Assembly (NCBI GenBank): GCA_046704385.1
Contig: JBJKSB010000011.1
Span: 1-45,791 of the forward strand
DNA length: 45,791 nucleotides
Source of the DNA: GH45 sp046704385
GTDB lineage: Bacteria; Bacteroidota; Bacteroidia; Bacteroidales; SZUA-534
Reading direction: 5' to 3'
Shown here: piece by piece, positions 9,401 to 17,839 of the stretch
Layout: each line of letters begins with the position of its first letter
Position numbering within the stretch: position 1 is the first letter of the stretch
The notes under the pieces: generated by a model
What the model saw: the letters and a program-made list of their open reading frames with translations, nothing else
Databases searched by the model: none
What the model was told of the DNA's origin: nothing
Position numbers and translations under genes: made by a program

Positions 9401-10125
9401 TTTATGATACAAACGATGGAAATTACAGCTCCTTTTCTGATAACGATGAGAATATAAGCTCTATTAAAGCAGGCTCAACAAATACATTCGATGATTTCAA
9501 TTTCAATATAAGTGGAATGCCGACTGATAAAGTTATTAATTTCAAATTGACGGTTACTTATGATGATGAATATGGTAACAATTATAATAAAGTGTTTTCA
9601 GGAGCTATTCTGAATTTTAATGTTTACTATTATAAAGAGGTTAAAATCACTGATGATGCCCTTGTAGAAGAAGGTTATTATGCTGGTACTAATTTTGGTT
9701 CCATGGCAAGTTTAATCATAGAAGATGATGATGCTGGATTATATTATTCTTATTTAAAACCTGAGGCATTGAATATCTCTTCAAGTTATGAAATAGTTTA
9801 TGCCACGATAAATTTATATGTTTTTGGTGTTGTTGCAAATCCTTTTAAATCGTATCTGAATAAAGTCACAGATGATTGGAGTGAAGGTCTTATAACATGG
9901 AATACCAAACCGGGTTGGTCTTCCACGACCTATCCTATGTCCTGGGTCAACCCATCAATAAATGTTTGGTTACCATTTAACATTACATCAATAGTAAAGG
10001 AATGGGTAAGTGGTACAGCAAACTATGGTATCATTCTACGATGCCAAAGTGGTTATTCTGCTTCATTTTTTAATTCAACAGAAAGTTCTAATAATAAACC
10101 ATTTATTAAGATTAGATATAGATAA
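6463..10125 (+). CDS. Surface lipoprotein with nine FN3/Ig-like repeats and a C-terminal DNRLRE-type domain
   Basis: 1220 residues. A lipoprotein signal ends in FTLC; the following QDEDLGD is acidic, as in Bacteroidota surface-export signals. Nine repeats of about 98 residues (296 bp) follow. Each has a G-[VI]-C-[WY]-S core followed by NPT and an LxPxTTYYVKAYA strand; the cores fall near 6666, 6970, 7264, 7560, 7855, 8149, 8443, 8740 and 9041. The later repeats are more alike, pointing to recent duplication. A CARDB-like spacer (about 925-1050) precedes a DNRLRE/CBM96-like C-terminal domain (YYAGTNFGSMASLII, DDWSEGLITWNTKPGW). There is no T9SS tail, which fits lipid anchoring. Probably an adhesin or polysaccharide-binding stalk; the ligand is unknown. 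Confidence 0.8.
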   Translation: MNRIRTIFCIIGISFIFTLCQDEDLGDPTKINLDKIVINNLSVANISYRQFDVKAHCTLDKSFKPDEFGICYSKDQHPNIKGTTFSINQLSSESDISVTIKDLNPNTTYYLKAYVKIGDNIIYSDENTAKTVDVQEPTVGEVQLQSKTSVSFSIKSEIIDENGLTITERGICWSENEDPTIQDNLIKDDSVGIGSYTLTVEKLYPNRTYYVKAYAKNARGLAYGKQFSVLTNDVQIELNFNTIDSITPFGAICKAEITSNGGYEIIEKGFCYDIVNSPTLNNEVQKIENADYLYSYTFTNLKNNTSYYIKAFAINKYDTAYSEQRTFFTKDGIPVISGESYNSLTSTSANICSEITNDFNVKIIEKGVCYSLNNNPTIEDSKVLFAGEDNPFCIQITDLLPLTTYYAKIYVKNQFGVGYGGAVQFTTNTGCPYIETNEIAEITSNSAKSGGSKISDSGFEITSKGVCWNTAQNPTIDNNKTNDGTSTNEYTSALTNLLPNTTYYVRAYATNQNCTSYGAEKSFTTLNGWPTVETKEISEITPASAQCGGSNLVDNGFTISAKGVCWATSQNPTVDNEKTNDGSGTVDYTSTITNLAVSTTYYVRAYASNAIGTTYGSEKSFQTKSGTPVLTTVTPANATSNSANSGGNITDDGGYTITERGVCWATTENPDISNDHTSDGTSTGSFTSNITGLAPQTTYYIRAFASNQYTTSYGQQESFTTTSNLPVVTTDAITNNTTGNSATSGGNVTSDNGFEVTARGVCWSTSQNPVIDGNPNITVDGTGTGTFTSNLTGLVPNTTYYVKAYATNANGTNYGDEVSFTTPVLLPVVTTTAISAINAYGATSGGTITSDGGASITARGVCWSTSSNPTIDNSKTTDGTGTDVFTSTITGLNPETTYYVRAYATNSGGTGYGDQITFTTTKELTPLINEIIDTQVHDGTGGGTGNSDYYLEVGENIALDITIKNNGTGTAYNLVGILSFYDTNDGNYSSFSDNDENISSIKAGSTNTFDDFNFNISGMPTDKVINFKLTVTYDDEYGNNYNKVFSGAILNFNVYYYKEVKITDDALVEEGYYAGTNFGSMASLIIEDDDAGLYYSYLKPEALNISSSYEIVYATINLYVFGVVANPFKSYLNKVTDDWSEGLITWNTKPGWSSTTYPMSWVNPSINVWLPFNITSIVKEWVSGTANYGIILRCQSGYSASFFNSTESSNNKPFIKIRYR

Positions 10126-10137
10126 TATTTTAGCTTC

Positions 10138-10512
10138 ATGAAGAATATCCTTTAAGCAACAGTTCGAAATACATAAATTCCACATAGTATTACTCATAAT
10201 CCTAGCTTCCTGTGCCACGCCCCAACCGGCGACCAAACCATGTGAAGCTTATAAACATATACTGCATTTTAATAAAAACCTGCCTTGTGTGGGTTGCAAT
10301 GCCATAAAAGAGTTACCAGCAACCGATTCACTGCTGGAAGTATTTATTTTTGACCTGTCAAGAGCTGATGGCAATAAACGTTAGTTTTGGAATACCGTTT
10401 GGGTCAAACAATTTTCCACCAGTCTTGATACCCTCCCACCCGGCGCTTACTGGTTTGGTGTACGTTTGTTAGGAGAAGAAAAAATTAAGCCGGGACAATT
10501 TGTTTGGGAGGA
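10138..10512 (+). pseudogene. Decayed lipoprotein gene
   Basis: From about 10158 the frame reads a lipoprotein signal (FHIVLLIILASC, Cys codon at 10211) and a Cys-rich mature start (CATPQPATKPCEAY, LPCVGCNAI). It is interrupted by an in-frame TAG at 10382-10384 and continues in the same frame as FWNTVWVKQFSTSL, PPGAYWFGVRLLG and FVWEDYF. The only nearby ATG (10138) is in another frame and hits a stop after five codons. The 3' end merges with the terminus of the converging HEPN gene at 10513. So the start is lost, there is one nonsense codon and probably a truncated end. It follows the repeat lipoprotein gene and may have been the fourth gene of that operon. Family not recognised. Confidence 0.75.
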
Positions 10513-10917
10513 CTATTTTAATCGTAGAATTTTATCAATTTTCTCTTCAACAAAATTCTTGATTTGGAATGCAAGTTTTTTATATTCCAAAGTTTCATCT
10601 TCATCCGGAATGTACATATCTCCCGGGTATCTTGCATCTACTCCAAAATCACTTAACTCCTTGGGGTCAATATCAGTGAAATCCTTGTCAATGTCAGCAC
10701 ATTCTACAAGTAGGTATTCAATTACATGCGTTCTTTTTATATCAATTCCATTCGCAATTAAAAAAGCTTTTAAAAATTTTTCAACAGCTTGTTGACAATG
10801 AAAACAAACAGATGAGGCAGCTATAATTTCATTTTCTGTAAGCCTCTCAACAACTAATAAATCCTCATTAGCCTTGCTTAACCACTGCTTAACAAAATCG
10901 ATAACAGCCTGAGTCAT
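10513..10917 (-). CDS. HEPN-domain protein (COG2250-like) of a HEPN/MNT pair
   Basis: 134 residues, all helical. It shows the HEPN signature of this branch: SSVCFHCQQAVEKFLKAFLI followed by a THVIEYL segment (in relatives usually THDLxxL). In known HEPN/MNT systems the HEPN partner is an RNase toxin neutralised by AMP transfer from the nucleotidyltransferase. The classical catalytic RX4-6H spacing is not obvious here (the sequence is KRTH), so RNase activity is uncertain. It starts inside the stop of the upstream nucleotidyltransferase gene (ATGA overlap), so the two are co-translated. Its end abuts a decayed lipoprotein gene on the other strand. Confidence 0.8.
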   Translation of the reverse strand: MTQAVIDFVKQWLSKANEDLLVVERLTENEIIAASSVCFHCQQAVEKFLKAFLIANGIDIKRTHVIEYLLVECADIDKDFTDIDPKELSDFGVDARYPGDMYIPDEDETLEYKKLAFQIKNFVEEKIDKILRLK

Positions 10918-11234
10918 AAAATAACCCCTTCACGTAAAACTTGCTTGAAAATATGTCCGGTAATCTCTTTTTTTGAATTTAGCTCTTCTTCACTTTGGAT
11001 TAGTATATCAGCAGGGATTTTGAATTTTGCCAACTCTTTTCTAAGTATTGATTTAAGAGTTCTTTTTTTTCTGATATCTATTGTTTCTCTGGTTATTACA
11101 AGAAAATCATAATCACTATCAATACTATTGTCTCTTCTTGCACGAGAACCAAACAGAAGAACTTTGCTGCCAGGTATAACCTTACCGGCTATGTCCCGAA
11201 TAATCGAAAATGTATTTGAATTATTATTAATCAT
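10914..11234 (-). CDS. Minimal nucleotidyltransferase (MntA-like) of a HEPN/MNT pair
   Basis: 106 residues, typical of minimal nucleotidyltransferases. The polymerase-beta-type active site is complete: LLFGSRARRDNSIDSDYDFL fits GS-X10-D-X-D, and a third acidic strand is ADILI. In characterised HepT/MntA pairs this enzyme AMPylates the HEPN toxin and acts as antitoxin. It overlaps the HEPN gene by 4 bp. The module stands alone between a decayed gene and a repeat-rich spacer, fitting recent acquisition. Whether it is a toxin-antitoxin or defence unit here is inferred from the family. Confidence 0.82.
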   Translation of the reverse strand: MINNNSNTFSIIRDIAGKVIPGSKVLLFGSRARRDNSIDSDYDFLVITRETIDIRKKRTLKSILRKELAKFKIPADILIQSEEELNSKKEITGHIFKQVLREGVIL

Positions 11235-11284
11235 CTTCTAATAGTAACTTGACCAAAATTAATCATTTTTTGGAAATGTTTGAA

Positions 11285-11640
11285 ACTTTGTTTTAGGGCA
11301 AGTTTGTCCTCCCCCTTTGTCCTTCGGACATTTTCCCCAGGGGGGCACAGCCCCCGATAAACCTGGGCAGGCTGTCAAGCTAAGATATAAGTTGCTTAAA
11401 ATGTACTTTATATGCACATGCCATAATGATTAGTCTGTGAATTTCGTCGCAGTAAACTGTACTATTCCAATTGAATTTTACTACTTGCGACGATTTTACC
11501 AGAATGCTAAGTTACCCAGGGCGACAAAAACTTCAATAAGTTAGACTCTCGCTCCCTTATTTTCGTTTTTTCTGCCCTGGGTTGAATTGAATTGCCCTTT
11601 CAGGGCAAGATTAATAGCCCTGAAAGGGTGTATCATTTCA
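11285..11640. repeat. Cluster of inverted repeats (REP/MITE-like)
   Basis: No gene is visible between 11235 and 11763. Palindromic units follow one another: TGTCC/GGACA at about 11318-11330, a GGGGGC/GCCCCC hairpin near 11341-11356 nested in CCCAGG/CCTGGG, TCGTCGCA/TGCGACGA at 11444-11451 and 11486-11493, ACCCAGGGC/GCCCTGGGT at 11514-11522 and 11574-11582, and CCCTTTCAGGGC/GCCCTGAAAGGG at 11595-11606 and 11617-11628. Such GCCCTGAAAGGGC palindromes are, from general familiarity, common dispersed repeats in Bacteroidota, probably mobilised by REP-type transposases; none is encoded here. Confidence 0.65.
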
Positions 11641-11763
11641 GCCCTTCTTCCTTATGCCTTCATTATCAGGTGTTGTAAAGTATATTTTTCAACGGCAGAT
11701 TTCCTTTGGTAGTTAAAAAAATATATTGACTTTCGCTCCGTAATACGCTAAATCGTTTTGGTT

Positions 11764-13632
11764 ATGGATAAAATAAAGATTGCAGAATTTATTACCGAGG
11801 TACGATTGTTTGGATCATTAAATGAACATGAAATTGATTTGCTCTCTACCCGGTTTGAAGTAAAAAACTATAGTAAAAACAAATCATTATTTAAAGAAGG
11901 TTCCGATAGGAAATCTATTTTTGTCATATACGAAGGCGAAGTTGAATTATTTAAAACAACGCCCTTCGGCGAAGAAAAAAGATTATCATTTTTTCAAAAG
12001 TACGATTTTATGGGAGAGGGTTGCCTGATGGATAACTCCCCACATTCAACCACAGCCCGCGCTATGACTGATGTTACGGCACTTTATCTGGGCAAGGATG
12101 AACTACAGGAAATATTTGAAAGTGAGCCCGAACTGGCCTCTAAAGTTTACAAATACCTCGCAAAACTAATTGCCCGACGAATGGATCAGGCGAATGCTCA
12201 TTTTATAAACATTGGGGCGCAATATGTTTCCGGCCGAACCCGGCCCGAGCATGATTTACTGGGTGATCGGGATGTTCCGGCAGAAGCTTATTATGGGGTT
12301 CAAACGTTGCGTGCTATGGAGAATTTCCATATAAGTGGTGTCTCAATAAGCTTTTACCCGGTTTTTGTACAGGCGTTGGCTATGGTAAAAATGGCCGCAG
12401 CCAAGGCAAATAACGATTTAGGGTTAATGGACAATAATATAACCCATGCTATTGTTACTGCATGCGACGAGATTATTAAAGGAAAATTTCATAAAAACTT
12501 CGCAGTAGATATGATCCAGGGAGGTGCCGGAACATCAACGAATATGGCTGCCAACGAAGTAATTACGAACCGGGCGCTGGAAATTTTAGGACACAAAAAA
12601 GGAGAGTATCAATACTGTCATCCCAATAATCACGTGAATCTGAGCCAATCTACCAACGACGCATATCCAACAGCCGTTAAAATTGCTTTAATGCTCAATA
12701 ATAAAAGGTTTATTGATGTGCTTTCTGATCTTATAGAATCTTTTCATGTTAAGGCCCGCGATTTTCGCGATGTTATAAAAATGGGACGCACACAGTTACA
12801 GGATGCTGTTCCGATGACTCTTGGTCAGGAGTTTGAGGCTTATGCGGTTACCCTGTCAGAGGAAGTAGAACGTCTGGAACAAAATCTGCAATTATTTCTG
12901 GAAGTTAACATGGGGGCTACCGCTATCGGAACCGGAATTAATTCAGAACCAGGCTATAGCGAACGGTGTATTCACCATTTGCGTGAAATAACCGGTATGG
13001 ATATAAAATTAGCCAGCAATTTAATTGAGGCTACGCAGGATACCGGCTCTTTTGTAATGTACTCTTCGGCCATTAAACGCCTTGCTGTTAAGCTTTCAAA
13101 AATATCCAACGACCTTCGTTTGTTATCTTCCGGACCCCGGACAGGACTTAATGAAATTAATCTGCCGCCCATGCAACCCGGCTCATCCATTATGCCAGGG
13201 AAAGTAAACCCGGTTATTCCCGAAGTAGTAAACCAGATTGCTTTTAAAGTAATTGGTAATGATATTACCGTTACCATGGCCTCGGAAGCCGGCCAACTTG
13301 AACTGAATGTAATGGAACCGGTAATTGTACAAAGCATTTTTGAAAGTATAGAAATGCTTCGTAATGGCATGGAAGTATTAAAATTCCGCTGCATTGACGG
13401 AATTACTGCCAACGAAGACCATTGTCGCAACCTGGTGCATCATAGTATCGGTATTGTTACAGCCCTGAATCCCGTGCTGGGATATGAAATTTCGAGTAAA
13501 CTGGCCAAGGAAGCATTATCCACGGGTAAAAGTGTTTACGATTTGGTAATTGAACAAAAGTTGCTGTCCAAAGAAGAGCTTAATAATATTCTGGCTCCGG
13601 AAAACATGATCAGGCCAAGGAAAATGCATTAA
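11764..13632 (+). CDS. aspA: Aspartate ammonia-lyase with N-terminal cyclic-nucleotide-binding domain
   Basis: 622 residues from the ATG at 11764; standalone aspartases are about 470. Residues ~10-135 form a CRP-like cNMP-binding barrel (KSLFKEGSDRKSIFVIYEGE, FMGEGCLMDNSPHSTTARA). The cassette Arg that binds the cyclic phosphate in CRP is His94 here, with Arg99 nearby, so ligand binding is uncertain. Residues ~155-622 are a full aspartase: DLLGDRDVPAEAYYGVQTLR, the GSSIMPGKVNP signature loop (Ser474/Ser475, Met477, Lys480) and EAGQLELNVMEPV. It converts L-aspartate to fumarate plus ammonia, feeding fumarate respiration in anaerobes. The fusion suggests allosteric control of the enzyme by a cyclic nucleotide instead of transcription; there is no DNA-binding domain. 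Confidence 0.92.
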   Translation: MDKIKIAEFITEVRLFGSLNEHEIDLLSTRFEVKNYSKNKSLFKEGSDRKSIFVIYEGEVELFKTTPFGEEKRLSFFQKYDFMGEGCLMDNSPHSTTARAMTDVTALYLGKDELQEIFESEPELASKVYKYLAKLIARRMDQANAHFINIGAQYVSGRTRPEHDLLGDRDVPAEAYYGVQTLRAMENFHISGVSISFYPVFVQALAMVKMAAAKANNDLGLMDNNITHAIVTACDEIIKGKFHKNFAVDMIQGGAGTSTNMAANEVITNRALEILGHKKGEYQYCHPNNHVNLSQSTNDAYPTAVKIALMLNNKRFIDVLSDLIESFHVKARDFRDVIKMGRTQLQDAVPMTLGQEFEAYAVTLSEEVERLEQNLQLFLEVNMGATAIGTGINSEPGYSERCIHHLREITGMDIKLASNLIEATQDTGSFVMYSSAIKRLAVKLSKISNDLRLLSSGPRTGLNEINLPPMQPGSSIMPGKVNPVIPEVVNQIAFKVIGNDITVTMASEAGQLELNVMEPVIVQSIFESIEMLRNGMEVLKFRCIDGITANEDHCRNLVHHSIGIVTALNPVLGYEISSKLAKEALSTGKSVYDLVIEQKLLSKEELNNILAPENMIRPRKMH

Positions 13633-13715
13633 GGAAAGATCCGGTATTGATAAAAAAAATTTTTTATTAATTGTGGATTAAGTTTGGGTTCAATTAATGT
13701 TTAAAATATAAAATT

Positions 13716-16547
13716 ATGCGGCCAAAATTTGTCATTTATCTTATACTCCCGTTAGTCCTGATCGTAAGTTTATATATCCTTTCGAATCTTTTTTTTCTGT
13801 ATCCTGAAATTCAAAAGAATATTATTAATGAAAAAAAAATAATGTTAAAGGAACTTACACAGGTTGCAATAAATGCTATTAATGGATGCAATGCTATGGA
13901 AGGAGACAGTATCTCATTAGAGGAAAAGAAAAAACTGGCTGAGCAGCAAATACGAAAACTAAATTATGGCAAAAATCAAAAAAGCTACTTCTGGATAACA
14001 GATACAACCCCGACAATGATCATGCATCCCTACCGCCCGGATTTGGAAGGTAAAAACCTTTCAAATTTTCGTGATATTCAAGGAACCCGATTATTCCAAA
14101 ATGCGGTTGACACAGTTGCCAAAAACGGGGAAGGATTCATAGAATATTATTGGCAATGGCAGGATGATTCCACAAAAATATCTCCAAAAATCTCGTATGT
14201 TAAACTCTACAAAAAATGGGGCTGGATTATTGGAACCGGCGTATATTTAGATGAAATAGATAATGAATTTGCTTTATTAAGAAAAAAGGAATTTCACAGT
14301 GCTCTGGTTATTCTGGCTTTCCTGTTTTTATTAATCGGCCTGATTTTTCAGTATGCCCATAAATCTGAAAAACAAAGAATTCAGGCTCTGTCAAAATTAA
14401 AGTTAAGTGAAGAAAAATTCAGAAATATTTTTAACCACAGTAATGATATTATAATAATCAGCAATTTATCCGGTACTATTTTAGACATTAATCAAAATAG
14501 CCTGGAAACTTATAAATTAAATTACAATGATGTGGTTGGGAAAAAGACCGCAAATCTGGTCAGGGAAGACTATCAGGAAATTATAAATTCGCGGCTGAAG
14601 AACATTGAAAAAGGGCCATTGGATGCTATCGAAATTATTTTAAAGTTACCCGACAATGGTGAAATAGTTGTTGAAACAAAAAGCAGTTTGATGGATTATG
14701 AAGGCAATAGGGTTATGTTGTCAACCATGCGAGACATTTCCATTCGTAAAACGCAGGAAAAAAAACTTATTGAAAGCCGACTGCATTACAAAATTGTTGC
14801 TGATTATACTTGCGACTGGGAATACTGGCTTTCACCTGAAGGTATATTTATTTATATATCGCCGGCCTGTAAAAAAATTAGTGGATACGAAGCTTTCGAT
14901 TTTATCAATAATCCCAGCCTGTATACTGATATCATTATTCCTGAAGACCTGGAAAAGTGGAACAAACATCACAAAAATGCACTTGAATACCATATCGGAT
15001 TTGAGGTAATTGAATTCCGGATAAAAAATAAAGCAGGCGATATTGTCTGGCTTGAACATTCCTGTCAGCCTGTTTATGATAACAACAACAATTATATTGG
15101 TGCCCGGGGCAGTAATCGCGACATTACCATCAGAAAGGGGGCTCAGGAAAAATTATTATCCCTGAATAAAAATTTAGAGATTAGTGAGGCTAAGTTTAAA
15201 ACCCTTTCTGATGTTACTTTTGAGGGAATTGCAATTCACGAAAACGGAGTTGTCATTGACATAAATCTGGCATTATTAAGAATGTTTGGGTATAAACGAG
15301 AAGACCTCATTGATAAATATGCCTTGCCTTTGCTATTTGATAAAGAATCGCAATCGAAATTAATTGAAAGTATCAAATCAAATAATACCATCCCCTATGA
15401 GGTTACCGGGGTTCGTAAAGATGGTTCAACGTTTCCGGTTGAAGTTGAGGGAAAAACCTATTATAATGAAGCCTATGGAAAATCGTTAAGAGTAACAGCT
15501 TTGCGTGATATCAGTACACGCAAAAAAAATGAAGCCGAAATTCGAAAACTTTCTACTGCGGTTGAACAAAGCGCAAACCTTGTATTAATTACTGATATAA
15601 ATGGAGTAATTGAGTATGCCAATGATAAATTTTGCAAAACTACCGGATATACCAGGGCTGAAATAATTGGTGAAAAACCCAATATTTTAAAATCGGGTAA
15701 ACAGGATAATCAATTTTATAAAAATTTATGGGAAACTATTCTCACCGGCAATGCGTGGCGTGGAGAATTATGCAATAAGAAAAAAAATGGGAAATTTTAC
15801 TGGGAGTCGATGTTGATTACCCCGATATTCGATGATAATAATACTATTTCGAACTTTATGTCGGTTAAGGAGGATATTACCGATAAAAAAAATGCTGACA
15901 CAAGACTTTTTAATGCCGTGATTGAAACCGAAGAAAAAGAGCGCAAGAAATTTGCCGAGGACCTTCATGACGAGTTAGGACCTCATTTGTCGGGAATTCG
16001 CCTTTATATAAACTCACTGGAAGACCCGGATACAGACCCCGAAAGAAAAGATGAAATTATTAAATTGCTTGACACCCTTATAAAAGAAGCTATTGATAAA
16101 ACGCGCACCATTTCAAACCAGCTAATGCCCAGCATATTAACCGATTATGGGCTACTTAAAGCTCTTGATTCTTTTTGCACGCGGATAAATAACACCCATG
16201 TCATCAATATTAACCTTTCAGTTAATGATACAGGCGTTCAATTTGATAAAACGTCTGAAGTAGTTATCTATCGAATAATTATTGAGCTCATCAACAACAC
16301 CATCAAGCATGCCCGGGCAAATAACATTGATATCGATTTTATTGAAAGAGAAAATAAAATTAATGTTATGTATAGCGACGATGGGATTGGTTTTGACCTT
16401 AACAGCAAACTGGAACAAAAAACAGGGTTGGGCCTGAATAATATCCTGAGCCGGCTAAAGACTATTGACGGAACTTACCTTTTTGATAATATTCCGGGAA
16501 AAGGTATTATATTTAAGTTTACATTCTTACCACAAAAAATTTTTTAA
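13716..16547 (+). CDS. Membrane hybrid-input histidine kinase: Cache, multiple PAS, HisKA_3
   Basis: 943 residues. A membrane helix (about 7-29), a single Cache-type sensor (about 35-185, YFWITDTTPTMIMHPYRPD and WGWIIGTGVYLDEID) and a second helix (about 195-213) form the periplasmic input. Four PAS domains follow, roughly 230-345, 355-475, 490-605 and 610-730. The kinase core is NarX/DesK-like: FAEDLHDELGPHLSG with phosphoacceptor His751, then HATPase motifs NNTIKHA and YSDDGIGF. The Cache type resembles the one in the chemoreceptor downstream (17935-19548), so both may see related small molecules such as organic acids. The next gene starts at the base after the stop codon, so kinase and regulator are tightly coupled. 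Confidence 0.9.
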   Translation: MRPKFVIYLILPLVLIVSLYILSNLFFLYPEIQKNIINEKKIMLKELTQVAINAINGCNAMEGDSISLEEKKKLAEQQIRKLNYGKNQKSYFWITDTTPTMIMHPYRPDLEGKNLSNFRDIQGTRLFQNAVDTVAKNGEGFIEYYWQWQDDSTKISPKISYVKLYKKWGWIIGTGVYLDEIDNEFALLRKKEFHSALVILAFLFLLIGLIFQYAHKSEKQRIQALSKLKLSEEKFRNIFNHSNDIIIISNLSGTILDINQNSLETYKLNYNDVVGKKTANLVREDYQEIINSRLKNIEKGPLDAIEIILKLPDNGEIVVETKSSLMDYEGNRVMLSTMRDISIRKTQEKKLIESRLHYKIVADYTCDWEYWLSPEGIFIYISPACKKISGYEAFDFINNPSLYTDIIIPEDLEKWNKHHKNALEYHIGFEVIEFRIKNKAGDIVWLEHSCQPVYDNNNNYIGARGSNRDITIRKGAQEKLLSLNKNLEISEAKFKTLSDVTFEGIAIHENGVVIDINLALLRMFGYKREDLIDKYALPLLFDKESQSKLIESIKSNNTIPYEVTGVRKDGSTFPVEVEGKTYYNEAYGKSLRVTALRDISTRKKNEAEIRKLSTAVEQSANLVLITDINGVIEYANDKFCKTTGYTRAEIIGEKPNILKSGKQDNQFYKNLWETILTGNAWRGELCNKKKNGKFYWESMLITPIFDDNNTISNFMSVKEDITDKKNADTRLFNAVIETEEKERKKFAEDLHDELGPHLSGIRLYINSLEDPDTDPERKDEIIKLLDTLIKEAIDKTRTISNQLMPSILTDYGLLKALDSFCTRINNTHVININLSVNDTGVQFDKTSEVVIYRIIIELINNTIKHARANNIDIDFIERENKINVMYSDDGIGFDLNSKLEQKTGLGLNNILSRLKTIDGTYLFDNIPGKGIIFKFTFLPQKIF

Positions 16548-17186
16548 ATGAAATTTAAAATCATTGTTGTCGACGATCACGAGTTATTCAGGCATGGAGT
16601 AATGTTGGCAATCTCCAAACTGGATTTTGTTGAAATAATCGGCGAAGCATCCAGTGGTGAAGAATTAATTGAACAGTTAAAGGAAAAAATGCCCGATGCC
16701 ATTTTAATGGATATTAAAATGCCGGGTTTGGATGGTGTTGAAACCACCCGTGCCGTATTAAAAGACCATCCTGATATCAGTATAGTCGCTTTATCGATGT
16801 TTGGTGATGAAATATACCTCGAGAACATGATTAATGCCGGAGCCAAAGGTTTTATTCTTAAAAACACGAATGCAAAGGATTTGAAGCGTGCTGTTGAAAC
16901 CATTGCAAATGGCCAGTTATATTACTCTGAGGAATTTATCCCTTATTTTACCCGAAAATATATTTCAAAAGAGCCCCAAACCGAAAAAGCCCTATTGTCC
17001 GATCGCGAACTTGAGGTATTGTCATTAATTGGCAAAGGTCTCACAAACCAGGAAATTGCTGATGCCCTTTTTATCAGCGTAAAAACCGTTGCAAATCATC
17101 GCGCCAACCTTATTTCTAAAACCGGATCAAAAAATACAGTTACTCTGCTCTCCTATGCCATAAAGAATAAGCTGATTGATCTTTAA
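16548..17186 (+). CDS. NarL/FixJ-family response regulator
   Basis: 212 residues with a full receiver (VVDDHELFRHG, phosphoacceptor Asp55 in AILMDIKMPG, ALSMFGDE, FILKNT) and a C-terminal LuxR-type HTH (LSDRELEVLSLIGKGLTNQ, EIADALFISVKTVANHR). The ATG directly follows the kinase stop codon, which makes this the cognate partner of the 943-residue kinase. This is the standard HisKA_3 to NarL pairing. Targets are unknown; the receiver and chemoreceptor genes just downstream are candidates by position. Confidence 0.93.
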   Translation: MKFKIIVVDDHELFRHGVMLAISKLDFVEIIGEASSGEELIEQLKEKMPDAILMDIKMPGLDGVETTRAVLKDHPDISIVALSMFGDEIYLENMINAGAKGFILKNTNAKDLKRAVETIANGQLYYSEEFIPYFTRKYISKEPQTEKALLSDRELEVLSLIGKGLTNQEIADALFISVKTVANHRANLISKTGSKNTVTLLSYAIKNKLIDL

Positions 17187-17420
17187 TTCTGTCTTGGTTA
17201 GATAAAAATAATGTGCCATCATATCAAAACCCTCCCATTTCTTCTTAACTGTAATTGCCTGAATTATTGTTCTTTGGACGCGTCACCAGGTATTTATAAC
17301 TACTTGTAATTGCATCAACTACCTGTTTCCATCTAACAATTGCACTAGCCAAAAACAGTTATTTTCTATCTGGTACAGCCGTTGTATATATTTCACCTTT
17401 GTATAACAAACAAGGATGAA

Positions 17421-17834
17421 ATGGAAAACCAGAAGATAAAAATATTTATAGTTGATGACAATGATACCTATAGGGGTGTTTTGTTCAACATTCTGGATCA
17501 TAGCAAACTATATACCGTTGTTGGAGAAGCATCCAATGGCTTTGAATGTCTCGAAAAAATAGAAAATATCGATATTGATATTATCCTAATGGATATAAAC
17601 ATGCCCGAGCTGGACGGGATACAGACCACAAAAATTATTAATTGGAAAAACCCCAGAAGACCTAAAATTATTGCGCTGACTCAGCATGAAGAATTTGAGT
17701 ACACAAAAAGCATGATACTGGCAGGTGCTGTTGGTTATGTATTAAAATCGGAAGTTGGAAAAAAACTACAGGAAGCCATTGAATATTCCAATAACGGAAA
17801 AATGCTTATACCGGAAATGAAAAATTTAAAATAA
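17421..17834 (+). CDS. Single-domain response regulator (receiver only)
   Basis: 137 residues from the ATG at 17421; an upstream TTG at 17382 is in frame but would add 13 residues not found in receivers. It has the acidic pair FIVDDND, phosphoacceptor Asp58 (IILMDINMPEL), ALTQHEE and YVLKSE. There is no output domain, and the chain ends 15-20 residues past the receiver fold. Its sequence is closer to NarL-type receivers (GEASNGFECLE, AGAVGYVLK) than to CheY, so it may have lost its HTH. It sits between a two-component pair and a chemoreceptor and could be a phosphate sink or connector, or act with the chemoreceptor. There are 234 bp of non-coding DNA before it. Confidence 0.88.
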   Translation: MENQKIKIFIVDDNDTYRGVLFNILDHSKLYTVVGEASNGFECLEKIENIDIDIILMDINMPELDGIQTTKIINWKNPRRPKIIALTQHEEFEYTKSMILAGAVGYVLKSEVGKKLQEAIEYSNNGKMLIPEMKNLK

Positions 17835-17839
17835 ACAAT

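Noticed and set aside
10382..10384. TAG in the lipoprotein frame as possible recoding or readthrough
   Set aside because: The same frame also lacks a start codon and runs into the opposing gene; decay explains all three defects more simply.
12972..13430. 152-codon open frame antisense to the aspartase gene
   Set aside because: It is the reverse complement of a well-conserved enzyme core with no independent support.
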